Positions 1 to 9,962 of a stretch of 64,000 nt of DNA are shown one piece after another. The DNA is taken from contig NW_027478165.1 in the NCBI RefSeq assembly GCF_051020975.1, positions 6,044,001-6,108,000 on the forward strand. The letters are read 5' to 3'. A program made the translations under genes and the position numbers. This DNA comes from Osmia lignaria lignaria. Lineage: Eukaryota > Arthropoda > Insecta > Hymenoptera > Megachilidae. How positions within the stretch are numbered: the first letter of the stretch is position 1; every line of letters starts with the position of its first letter. The notes under the pieces are model-generated. The model was not told the DNA's origin, did not search any database, and saw only the letters and a program-made list of their open reading frames with translations.

Positions 1-305
1 GAGATATATCAAGATATTTAAAAGTTCCGAAGCCGCACCAACATAATAGAGATACAGAAACACCGTGGCCCCTTTCTTTGAGATAACTCTGCACTAGTGC
101 GAGCCGCAAATGCCACTTCCAGCTTAGCTGTGCAGAAGAAGAACAACAAGAAGAAGAAATATCTCGAAATATGTCCGTCAGGCCCCTTCCCTTGAGATAT
201 ATCTGCAAATATCTCGGAAACGAAGCGAGCTATGGCAAAATGTTAAGAGACCTTTTTTGTAGAGAATTATGTTTCCTACAATTTATGTTCTATGATACTT
301 TTTGA
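1..305. repeat. Partial monomer at left window edge
   Basis: This is the last 305 bp of a 322-bp monomer whose start lies outside the window. It resembles the monomer at 4492-4813, sharing the GAGATATATCTG form and the TGATACTTTTTGATCAG end, except that its head reads ATCAAG rather than ATCGAG. Confidence 0.95.
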
Positions 306-412
306 TCAGAAGCGTAGTTTTCGAGATATAGCGAGATATTTAAAAGTTCCGAAGCCGCACCAACATAATAGAGATACAGAAACACCGTGGCCCCTTTCTT
401 TGAGATAACTCT

Positions 413-422
413 GCACTAGTGC
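413..422. other. GCACTAGTGC 10-bp palindrome (example of the CTAGTGC variant)
   Basis: Monomers fall into two classes here. One reads GCACTAGTGCGAGCCGC and carries a perfect 10-bp palindrome. The other reads GCACTATTGCGAGCTGC and lacks it. The GT/TT and CCG/CTG changes usually travel together. This copy shows the palindromic form. Confidence 0.7.
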
Positions 423-1286
423 GAGCCGCAAATGCCACTTCCAGCTTAGCTGTGCAGAAGAAGAACAACAAGAAGAAGAAATATCTCGAAATATGTCCGT
501 CAGGCCCCTTCCCTTGAGATAAATATGCAAATATCTCGGAAACGAAGCGAGCTATGGCAAAATGTTAAGAGACCTTTTTTGTAGAGAATTAAGTTTCCTA
601 CTTTTTATGTTCTATGATATTTTTTGATCAGATGCGTAGTTCTCGAGATATATCAAGATATTTAAAAGTTCCGAAGCCGCACCAACATAATAGGGATACA
701 GAAACACCGTGGCCCCTTTCTTTGAGATAACTCTGCACTAGTGCGAGCCGCAAATGCCACTTCAAGCTTAGCTGTGCACAAGAAGAACAACAAGAAGAAG
801 AAATATCTCGAAATATGTCCGTCAGGCCCCTTCCCTTGAGATAAATCTGCAAATATCTCGGAAACGAAGCGAGCTATGGCAAAATGTTAAGAGACCTTTT
901 TTGTAGAGAATTAAGTTTCCTACTTTTTATGTTCTATGATATTTTTTGATCAGATGCGTAGTTCTCGAGATATATCATGATATTTAAAAGTTCCGAAGCC
1001 GCACCAACATAATAGAGATACAGAAACACCGTGGCCCCTTTCTTTGAGATAACTCTGCACTATTGCGAGCTGTAAATGCCACTTCCAGCTTAGCTGTGCA
1101 GAAGAAGAACAACAAGAAGAAGAAATATCTCGAAATATGTCCGTCAGGCCCCTTCCCTTGAGATATATCTGCAAATATCTCGGAAACGAAGCGAGCTATG
1201 GCAAAATGTTAAGAGACCTTTTTTGTCGAGAATTATGTTTCCTACAATTTATGTTCTATGATATTTTTTGATCAGAAGCGTAGTTT

Positions 1287-1306
1287 TCGAGATATATCGA
1301 GATATT
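1287..1306. repeat. 10-bp tandem TCGAGATAT(A/T) in the ATCGAG head variant (example)
   Basis: TCGAGATATA is followed immediately by TCGAGATATT, a 10-bp direct duplication close to one helical turn. It exists only in monomers with the AGAAGCG/TTTTCGAG/ATCGAG head. In the alternative head (AGATGCG/TTCTCGAG/ATCAAG) the second copy is degraded. The second copy is also the exact reverse complement of the AATATCTCGA element further along the same monomer. Confidence 0.6.
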
Positions 1307-2559
1307 TAAAAGTTCCGAAGCTGCACCAACATAATAGAGATACAGAAACACCGTGGCCCCTTTCTTTGAGATAACTCTGCACTAGTGCGAGCCGCAAATG
1401 CCACTTCCAGCTTAGCTGTGCAGAAGAAGAACAACAAGAAGAAGAAATATCTCGAAATATGTCCGTCAGGCCCCTTCCCTTGAGATATATCTGCAAATAT
1501 CTCGGAAACGAAGCGAGCTATGGCAAAATGTTAAGAGACCTTTTTTGTAGAGAATTATGTTTCCTACAATTTATGTTCTATGATATTTTTTGATCAGAAG
1601 CGTAGTTTTCGAGATATATCGAGATATTTAAAAGTTCCGAAGCCGCACCAACATAATAGAGATACAGAAACACCGTGGCCCCTTTCTTTGAGATAACTCT
1701 GCACTAGTGCGAGCCGCAAATGCCACTTCCAGCTTAGCTGTGCAGAAGAAGAACAACAAGAAGAAGAAATATCTCGAAATATGTCCGTCAGGCCCCTTCC
1801 CTTGAGATAAATATGCAAATATCTCGGAAACGAAGCGAGCTATGGCAAAATGTTAAGAGACCTTTTTTGTAGAGAATTAAGTTTCCTACTTTTTATGTTC
1901 TATGATATTTTTTGATCAGATGCGTAGTTCTCGAGATATATCAAGATATTTAAAAGTTCCGAAGCCGCACCAACATAATAGAGATACAGAAACACCGTGG
2001 CCCCTTTCTTTGAGATAACTCTGCACTATTGCGAGCTGCAAATGCCACTTCCAGCTTAGCTGTGCAGAGGAAGAACAACAAGAAGAAGAAATATCTCGAA
2101 ATATGTCCGTCAGGCCAGTTCCTTTGAGCTGAATCTGCAAATATCTCGGAAACGAAGCGAGCTATGGCAAAATGTTAAGAGACGTTTTTTGTAGAGAATT
2201 ATGTTTCCTACAATTTATGTTCTATGATACTTTTTGATCAGAAGCGTAGTTTTCGAGATATAGCGAGATATTTAAAAGTTCCGAAGCCGCACCAACATAA
2301 TAGAGATACAGAAACACCGTGGCCCCTTTCTTTGAGATAACTCTGCACTAGTGCGAGCCGCAAATGCCACTTCCAGCTTAGCTGTGCAGAAGAAGAACAA
2401 CAAGAAGAAGAAATATCTCGAAATATGTCCGTCAGGCCCCTTCCCTTGAGATAAATATGCAAATATCTCGGAAACGAAGCGAGCTATGGCAAAATGTTAA
2501 GAGACCTTTTTTGTAGAGAATTAAGTTTCCTACTTTTTATGTTCTATGATATTTTTTGA

Positions 2560-2881
2560 TCAGATGCGTAGTTCTCGAGATATATCAAGATATTTAAAAG
2601 TTCCGAAGCCGCACCAACATAATAGGGATACAGAAACACCGTGGCCCCTTTCTTTGAGATAACTCTGCACTATTGCGAGCTGTAAATGCCACTTCCAGCT
2701 TAGCTGTGCAGAAGAAGAACAACAAGAAGAAGAAATATCTCGAAATATGTCCGTCAGGCCCCTTCCCTTGAGATATATCTGCAAATATCTCGGAAACGAA
2801 GCGAGCTGTGGCAAAATGTTAAGAGACCTTTTTTGTCGAGAATTATGTTTCCTACAATTTATGTTCTATGACATTTTTTGA
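2560..2881. repeat. Chimeric monomer (628-type head, 950-type tail)
   Basis: The head has AATAGGGATAC as in 628. The tail has GAGCTGTAAATG and the rare TTTTGTCGAG as in 950. The switch lies between about offset 70 and 115. The 322-bp length is kept. It also has GAGCTGTGGC where most monomers have GAGCTATGGC, which removes a minus-strand TAG. Confidence 0.75.
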
Positions 2882-3203
2882 TCAGAAGCGTAGTTTTCGA
2901 GATATATCGAGATATTTAAAAGTTCCGAAGCTGCACCAACATAATAGAGATACAGAAACACCGTGGCCCCTTTCTTTGAGATAACTCTGCACTAGTGCGA
3001 GCCGCAAATGCCACTTCCAGCTTAGCTGTGCAGAAGAAGAACAACAAGAAGAAGAAATATCTCGAAATATGTCCGTCAGGCCCCTTCCCTTGAGATATAT
3101 CTGCAAATATCTCGGAAACGAAGCGAGCTATGGCAAAATGTTAAGAGACCTTTTTTGTAGAGAATTATGTTTCCTACAATTTATGTTCTATGATATTTTT
3201 TGA

Positions 3204-3525
3204 TCAGAAGCGTAGTTTTCGAGATATATCGAGATATTTAAAAGTTCCGAAGCCGCACCAACATAATAGAGATACAGAAACACCGTGGCCCCTTTCTTTG
3301 AGATAACTCTGCACTATTGCGAGCTGCAAATGCCACTTCCAGCTTAGCTGTGCAGAGGAAGAACAACAAGAAGAAGAAATATCTCGAAATATGTCCGTCA
3401 GGCCAGTTCCTTTGAGCTGAATCTGCAAATATCTCGGAAACGAAGCGAGCTATGGCAAAATGTTAAGAGACGTTTTTTGTAGAGAATTATGTTTCCTACA
3501 ATTCATGTTCTATGATATTTTTTGA
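3204..3525. repeat. Chimeric monomer (1594-type head, 1916-type tail)
   Basis: The head carries AGAAGCG, TTTTCGAG and ATCGAG as in 1594. The tail carries the linked set CAGAGGAAG, GGCCAGTTCC, GAGCTGAATC and GAGACGTTTT as in 1916. The switch lies between about offset 30 and 115. Confidence 0.75.
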
Positions 3526-5457
3526 TCAGAAGCGTAGTTTTCGAGATATATCGAGATATTTAAAAGTTCCGAAGCCGCACCAACATAATAAAGATACAGA
3601 AACACCGTGGCCCCTTTCTTTGAGATAACTGTGCACTAGTGCGAGCCGCAAATGCCACTTCCAGCTTAGCTGTGCAGAAGAAGAACAACAAGAAGAAGAA
3701 ATATCTCGAAATATGTCCGTCAGGCCCCTTCCCTTGAGATAAACCTGCAAATATCTCGGAAACGAAGCGAGCTATAGCAAAATGTTAAGAGACCGTTTTT
3801 GTAGAGAATTAAGTTTCCTACTTTTTATGTTGTATGATATTTTTTGATGAGACGCGTAGTTCTCGAGATATATCAAGATATTTAAAAGTTCCGAAGCCGC
3901 ACCAACATAATAGAGATACAGAAACACCGTGGCCCCTTTCTTTGAGATAACTCTGCACTATTGCGAGCTGCAAATGCCACTTCCAGCTTAGCTGTGCAGA
4001 AGGAGAACAACAAGAAGAAGAAATATCTCGAAATATGTCCGTCAGGCCCCTTCCCTTGAGATAAATCTGCAAATATCTCGGAAACGAAGAGAGCTATGGC
4101 AAAATGTTCAGAAACCTTTTTTGTAGAGAATTAAGTTTCCTACTTTTCATGTTCTATGATATTTTTTGATCAGATGCGTAGTTCTCGAGATATATCAAGA
4201 TATTTAAAAGTTCCGAAGCCGCACCAACATAATAGAGATACAGAAACACCGTGGCCCCTTTCTTTGAGATAACTCTGCACTCGTGCGAGCCGCAAATGCC
4301 ACTTCCAGCTTAGCTGTGCAGAAGAAGAACAACAAGAAGAAGAAATATCTCGAAATATGTCCGTCAGGCCCCTTCCCTTGAGATAAATCTGCAAATATCT
4401 CGGAAACGAAGCGAGCTATGGCAAAATGTTAAGAGACCTTTTTTGTAGAGAATTATGTTTCCTACTTTTCATGTTCTATGATATTTTTTGATCAGAAGCG
4501 TAGTTTTCGAGATATATCGAGATATTTAAAAGTTCCGAAGCCGCACCAACATAATAGAGATACAGAAACACCGTGGCCCCTTTCTTTGAGATAACTCTGC
4601 ACTAGTGCGAGCCGCAAATGCCACTTCCAGCTTAGCTGTGCAGAAGAAGAACAACAAGAAGAAGAAATATCTCGAAATATGTCCGTCAGGCCCCTTCCCT
4701 TGAGATATATCTGCAAATATCTCGGAAACGAAGCGAGCTATGGCAAAATGTTAAGAGACCTTTTTTGTAGAGAATTATGTTTCCTACAATTTATGTTCTA
4801 TGATACTTTTTGATCAGAAGCGTAGTTTTCGAGATATAGCGAGATATTTAAAAGTTCCGAAGCCGCACCAACATAATAGAGATACAGAAACACCGTGGCC
4901 CCTTTCTTTGAGATAACTCTGCACTAGTGCGAGCCGCAAATGCCACTTCCAGCTTAGCTGTGCAGAAGAAGAACAACAAGAAGAAGAAATATCTCGAAAT
5001 ATGTCCGTCAGGCCCCTTCCCTTGAGATAAATATGCAAATATCTCGGAAACGAAGCGAGCTATGGCAAAATGTTAAGAGACCTTTTTTGTAGAGAATTAA
5101 GTTTCCTACTTTTTATGTTCTATGATATTTTTTGATCAGATGCGTAGTTCTCGAGATATATCAAGATATTTAAAAGTTCCGAAGCCGCACCAACATAATA
5201 GGGATACAGAAACACCGTGGCCCCTTTCTTTGAGATAACTCTGCACTAGTGCGAGCCGCAAATGCCACTTCAAGCTTAGCTGTGCACAAGAAGAACAACA
5301 AGAAGAAGAAATATCTCGAAATATGTCCGTCAGGCCCCTTCCCTTGAGATAAATCTGCAAATATCTCGGAAACGAAGAGAGCTATGGCAAAATGTTAAGA
5401 GACCTTTTTTGTAGAGAATTAAGTTTCCTACTTTTTATGTTCTATGATATTTTTTGA

Positions 5458-5779
5458 TCAGATGCGTAGTTCTCGAGATATATCATGATATTTAAAAGTT
5501 CCGAAGCCGCACCAACATAATAGAGATACAGAAACACCGTGGCCCCTTTCTTTGAGATAACTCTGCACTATTGCGAGCTGCAAATGCCACTTCCAGCTTA
5601 GCTGTGCAGAGGAAGAACAACAAGAAGAAGAAATATCTCGAAATATGTCCGTCAGGCCAGTTCCTTTGAGCTGAATCTGCAAATATCTCGGAAACGAAGC
5701 GAGCTATGGCAAAATGTTAAGAGACGTTTTTTGTAGAGAATTATGTTTCCTACAATTTATGTTCTATGATACTTTTTGA
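5458..5779. repeat. Chimeric monomer (950 head, 1916 tail), 3-monomer deletion join
   Basis: The head has ATCATGAT, otherwise seen at 950. The tail has CAGAGGAAG, GGCCAGTTCC and GAGCTGAATC as in 1916. After it the block continues with the 2238 type. The switch is between about offset 30 and 123. Confidence 0.8.
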
Positions 5780-6423
5780 TCAGAAGCGTAGTTTTCGAGA
5801 TATAGCGAGATATTTAAAAGTTCCGAAGCCGCACCAACATAATAGAGATACAGAAACACCGTGGCCCCTTTCTTTGAGATAACTCTGCACTAGTGCGAGC
5901 CGCAAATGCCACTTCCAGCTTAGCTGTGCAGAAGAAGAACAACAAGAAGAAGAAATATCTCGAAATATGTCCGTCAGGCCCCTTCCCTTGAGATAAATAT
6001 GCAAATATCTCGGAAACGAAGCGAGCTATGGCAAAATGTTAAGAGACCTTTTTTGTAGAGAATTAAGTTTCCTACTTTTTATGTTCTATGATATTTTTTG
6101 ATCAGATGCGTAGTTCTCGAGATATATCAAGATATTTAAAAGTTCCGAAGCCGCACCAACATAATAGGGATACAGAAACACCGTGGCCCCTTTCTTTGAG
6201 ATAACTCTGCACTATTGCGAGCTGTAAATGCCACTTCCAGCTTAGCTGTGCAGAAGAAGAACAACAAGAAGAAGAAATATCTCGAAATATGTCCGTCAGG
6301 CCCCTTCCCTTGAGATATATCTGCAAATATCTCGGAAACGAAGCGAGCTGTGGCAAAATGTTAAGAGACCTTTTTTGTCGAGAATTATGTTTCCTACAAT
6401 TTATGTTCTATGACATTTTTTGA

Positions 6424-6745
6424 TCAGAAGCGTAGTTTTCGAGATATATCGAGATATTTAAAAGTTCCGAAGCTGCACCAACATAATAGAGATACAGAAA
6501 CTCCGTGGCCCCTTTCTTTGAGATAACTCTGCACTAGTGCGAGCCGCAAATGCCACTTCCAGCTTAGCTGTGCAGAAGAAGAACAACAAGAAGAAGAAAT
6601 ATCTCGAAATATGTCCGTCAGGCCCCTTCCCTTGAGATATATCTGCAAATATCTCGGAAACGAAGCGAGCTATAGCAAAATGTTAAGAGACCGTTTTTGT
6701 AGAGAATTAAGTTTCCTACTTTTTATGTTGTATGATATTTTTTGA
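6424..6745. repeat. Chimeric monomer (2882 head, 3526 tail), 2-monomer deletion join
   Basis: It follows 2882 up to GAGATATATCTG. It then has GCTATAGCAAAATG, GAGACCGTTTTTG and ATGTTGTATG as in 3526, leading to the TGATGAGACG monomer. The switch lies within a narrow interval of roughly 25 bp around the CTCGGAAACG stretch. Confidence 0.8.
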
Positions 6746-7389
6746 TGAGACGCGTAGTTCTCGAGATATATCAAGATATTTAAAAGTTCCGAAGCCGCAC
6801 CAACATAATAGAGATACAGAAACACCGTGGCCCCTTTCTTTGAGATAACTCTGCACTATTGCGAGCTGCAAATGCCACTTCCAGCTTAGCTGTGCAGAAG
6901 GAGAACAACAAGAAGAAGAAATATCTCGAAATATGTCCGTCAGGCCCCTTCCCTTGAGGTAAATCTGCAAATATCTCGGAAACGAAGAGAGCTATGGCAA
7001 AATGTTCAGAAACATTTTTTGTAGAGAATTAAGTTTCCTACTTTTCATGTTCTATGATATTTTTTGATCAGATGCGTAGTTCTCGAGATATATCAAGATA
7101 TTTAAAAGTTCCGAAGCCGCACCAACATAATAGAGATACAGAAACACCGTGGCCCCTTTCTTTGAGATAACTCTGCACTCGTGCGAGCCGCAAATGCCAC
7201 TTCCAGCTTAGCTGTGCAGAAGAAGAACAACAAGAAGAAGAAATATCTCGAAATATGTCCGTCAGGCCCCTTCCCTTGAGATAAATCTGCAAATATCTCG
7301 GAAACGAAGCGAGCTATGGCAAAATGTTAAGAGACCTTTTTTGTAGAGAATTATGTTTCCTACTTTTCATGTTCTATGATATTTTTTGA

Positions 7390-9640
7390 TCAGACCCGTA
7401 GTTCTCGAGATATATCAAGATATTTAAAAGTTCCGAAACCGCACCAACATAATAGAGATACAGAAACACCGTGGCCCCTTTCTTTGAGATATCTCTGCAC
7501 TATTGCGAGCTGCAAATGCCACTTCCAGCTTAGCTGTGCAGAAGAAGAACAACAAGAAGAAGAAATATCTCGAAATATGTCCGTCAGGCCCCTTCCCTTG
7601 ACATAAATCTGCAAATATCTCGGAAACGAAGCGAGCTATGGCAAAATGTTAAGAGACCTTTTTTGTAGAGAATTAAGTTTCCTACTTTTTATGTTCTATG
7701 ATATTTTTTGATCAGATGCGTAGTTCTCGAGATATATCAAGATATTTAAAAGTTCCGAAGCCGCACCAACATAATAGAGATACAGAAACACCGTGGCCCC
7801 TTTCTTTGAGATAACTCTGCACTATTGCGAGCTGCAAATGCCACTTCCAGCTTAGCTGTGCAGAAGAAGAACAACAAGAAGAAGAAATATCTCGAAATAT
7901 GTCCGTCAGGCCCCTTCCCTTGAGATAAATCTGCAAATATCTCGGAAACGAAGAGAGGTATTGCAAAATGTTAAGAGACCTTTTTTGTAGAGAATTAAGT
8001 TTCCTACTTTTTATGTTCTATGATATTTTTTGATCAGATGCGTAGTTCTCGAGATATATCAAGATATTTAAAAGTTCCGAAGCCGCACCAACATAATAGA
8101 GATACAGAAACACCGTGGCCCCTTTCTTTCAGATAACTATGCACTATTGCGAGCTGCAAATGCCACTTCCAGCTTAGCTGTGCAGAAGAACAACAAGAAG
8201 AAGAAATATCTCGAAATATGTCCGTCAGGCCCCTTCCCTTGAGATAAATCTGCAAATATCTCGGAAACGAAGAGAGCTATGGCAAAATGTTAAGAGACTT
8301 TTTTTGTAGAGAATTAAGTTTCCTACTTTTTATGTTCTATGATATTTTTTGATCTGATGCGTAGTTCTCGAGATATATCAAGATATTTAAAAGTTCCGAA
8401 GCCGCAACAACATAATAGAGATACAGAAACACCGTGGCCCCTTTCTTTGAGATAACTCTGCACTATTGCGAGCTGGAAATGCCACTTCCAGCTTAGCTGT
8501 GCGGAAGAAGAACAACAAGAAGAAGAAATATCTCGAAATATGTCCGTCAGGCCCCTTCCCTCGAGATAAATCTGCAAATATCTCGGAAACGAAGCGAGCT
8601 ATGGCAAAATGTTAAGAGACCTTTTTTGTAGAGAATTATATTTCCCACAATTTAGGTTCTATGATATTTTTTGATCAGAAGCGTAGTTTTCGAGATATAT
8701 CGAGATATTTAAAAGATCCGAAGCCGCACCAACATAATAGAGATACAGAAACACCGTGGCCCCTTTCTTTGAGATAACTCTGCACTATTGCGAACTGCAA
8801 ATGCCACTTCCAGCTTAGCTGTGCAGAAGAAGAACAACAAGAAGAAGAAATATCTCGAAATATGTCCGTCAGGCCCCTTCCCTTCAGATAAATCTGCAAA
8901 TATCTCGGAAACGAAGCGAGCTATGGCAAAATGTTAAGAGACCTTTTTTGTAGAGAATTAAGTTTCCTACTTTTTATGTTCTATGATATTTTTTGATCAG
9001 ATGCGTAGTTCTCGAGATATATCAAGATATCTAAAAGTTCCGAAGCCGCACCAACATAATAGAGATACAGAAACACCGTGGCCCCTTTCTTCGAGATAAC
9101 TCTGCACTATTGCGAGCTGCAAATGCCACTTCCAGCTTAGCTGTGCAGGAGAAGAACAACAAGAAGAAGAAATATCTCGAAAAATGTCCGTCAGGCCCCT
9201 TCCCTTGAGATAAATCTGCAAATATCTCGGAAACGAAGCGAGCTATGGCAAAATGTTAAGAGACCTTATTTGTAGAGAATTAAGTTTCCTACTTTTTATG
9301 TTCTACGATATTTTTTGATCAGAAGCGTAGTTTTCGAGATATATCGAGATATTTAAAAGATCCGAAGCTGCACCAACATAATAGAGATACAGAAACACCG
9401 TGGCCCCTTTCTTTGAGATAACTCTGCACTAGTGCGAGCCGCAAATGCCGCTTCCAGCTTAGCTGTGCAGAAGAAGAACAACAAGAAGAAGAAATATCTC
9501 GAAATATGTCCGTCAGGCCCCTTCCATTGAGATAAATCTGCAAATATCTCGGAAACGAAGCGAGCTATGGCAAAATGTTAAGCGACTTTATTTGTAGAGA
9601 ATTAAGTTTCCTACTTTTTACGTTCTATGATATTTTTTAA
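7390..9640. repeat. Transition monomers between blocks A and B (7 copies)
   Basis: Seven monomers (7390, 7712, 8034, 8353, 8675, 8997, 9319) that mix features of both sides. 8353 and 8675 reappear at 11895 and 12217 (offset 11 monomers); 9319 reappears at 12539 (offset 10). 7390 has private changes (AGACCCGTAG, GATATCTCTGC, GACATAAATC). Confidence 0.85.
8034..8352. repeat. 319-bp monomer with a 3-bp deletion in the triplet tract
   Basis: The tract reads TGCAGAAGAACAACAAG near 8181-8197, one GAA shorter than the norm. This is the only length change I saw in the triplet tract across the array. The simplest cause is replication slippage. Confidence 0.85.
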
Positions 9641-9962
9641 TCAGATGCGTAGTTCTCGAGATATATAAAGATATTTTAAAGTTCCGAAGCCGCACCAACA
9701 TAATAGAGATACAGAAACACCGTGGCCCCTTTCTTTGAGATAACTGTGCACTAGTGCGAGCCGCAAATGCCACTTCCAGCTTAGCTGTGCAGAAGAAGAG
9801 CAACAAGAAGAAGAAATATCTCGAAATATGTCCGTCAGGCCCCTTCCCTTGAGATATATCTGCAAATATCTCGGAAACGAAGCGAGCCATGGCAAAATGT
9901 TAAGAGACCGTTTTTGTAGAGAATTAAGTTTCCTACTTTTTATGTTCTATGATATTTTTTGA
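9641..9962. repeat. Chimeric b12/b1 monomer
   Basis: The head has the rare ATATAAAGATATTTTAAAG shared with 12861 and 17047. The tail has TAACTGTGC, AAGAGCAAC and GAGCCATGGC shared with the b1 monomers at 13505, 17691, 21233 and 22843. Confidence 0.7.

Larger units (their letters stand above)
306..2237. repeat. Sub-block A1a: 6 monomers, template of A1b
   Basis: Monomers at 306, 628, 950, 1272, 1594 and 1916. The following four monomers reproduce this series in the same order, but with two joins at which one monomer has been dropped each time. This is therefore the longer version of an earlier duplication inside A1. Confidence 0.75.
2238..3525. repeat. Sub-block A1b: 4-monomer abbreviated copy of A1a
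   Basis: 2238 matches 306, with the rare ATAGCGAG and TGATACTTTTTG upstream. 2560 is a join of 628 and 950, 2882 matches 1272, and 3204 is a join of 1594 and 1916. The offset to A1a therefore steps from 6 to 5 to 4 monomers, always by whole monomers. Confidence 0.75.
306..4813. repeat. Block A1: 14-monomer unit
   Basis: Fourteen monomers of exactly 322 bp (4508 bp). Rare variants give it a fingerprint: ATAGCGAG at 306, AATAGGGATAC plus CAAGCTTAG at 628, ATCATGAT plus GAGCTGTAAATG at 950, GGCCAGTTCC plus GAGCTGAATC at 1916, TGATGAGACG at 3848 and CACTCGTGCG at 4170. The same fingerprint order returns in block A2 with monomers missing. Confidence 0.9.
4814..7389. repeat. Block A2: 8-monomer abbreviated copy of A1
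   Basis: Fingerprints of A1 recur in order at stepped offsets: 306-950 map to 4814-5458 at 14 monomers, 2238-2882 to 5780-6424 at 11, and 3848-4170 to 6746-7068 at 9. The joins are the chimeric monomers 5458 and 6424. A few private substitutions (GAAGAGAG at 5371, GAAACTCCG at 6498, CTTGAGGTAAATC at 6953) postdate the duplication. Confidence 0.85.

Noticed and set aside
306..530. A 74-codon minus-strand open frame recurring in most monomers, as if a tandem gene family
   Set aside because: It opens at TTG (complement of CAA at 528-530), not ATG, and ends at the TGA in the TGATCA site. Its recurrence is a direct result of the repeat. Frame-shifting and stop-changing variants are tolerated. A dN/dS near 1 over all monomers would confirm; a strong excess of silent changes would reopen the question.
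2560..2814. 84-codon minus-strand versions that look like N-terminal extensions
   Set aside because: Some appear where a point change removes a TAG (GAGCTATGGC to GAGCTGTGGC, GAGCGATGGC or GAGCCATGGC), others from the alternative T-rich tail and head sequence shifting the stop. They still lack a consistent ATG and have no supporting context.
9618..9890. Second-frame minus-strand frames beginning with a true ATG in GCCATGGC monomers
   Set aside because: The ATG exists only in the b1 lineage by a single substitution. The translation is an alternative reading of the same repeat with no recognisable domain.
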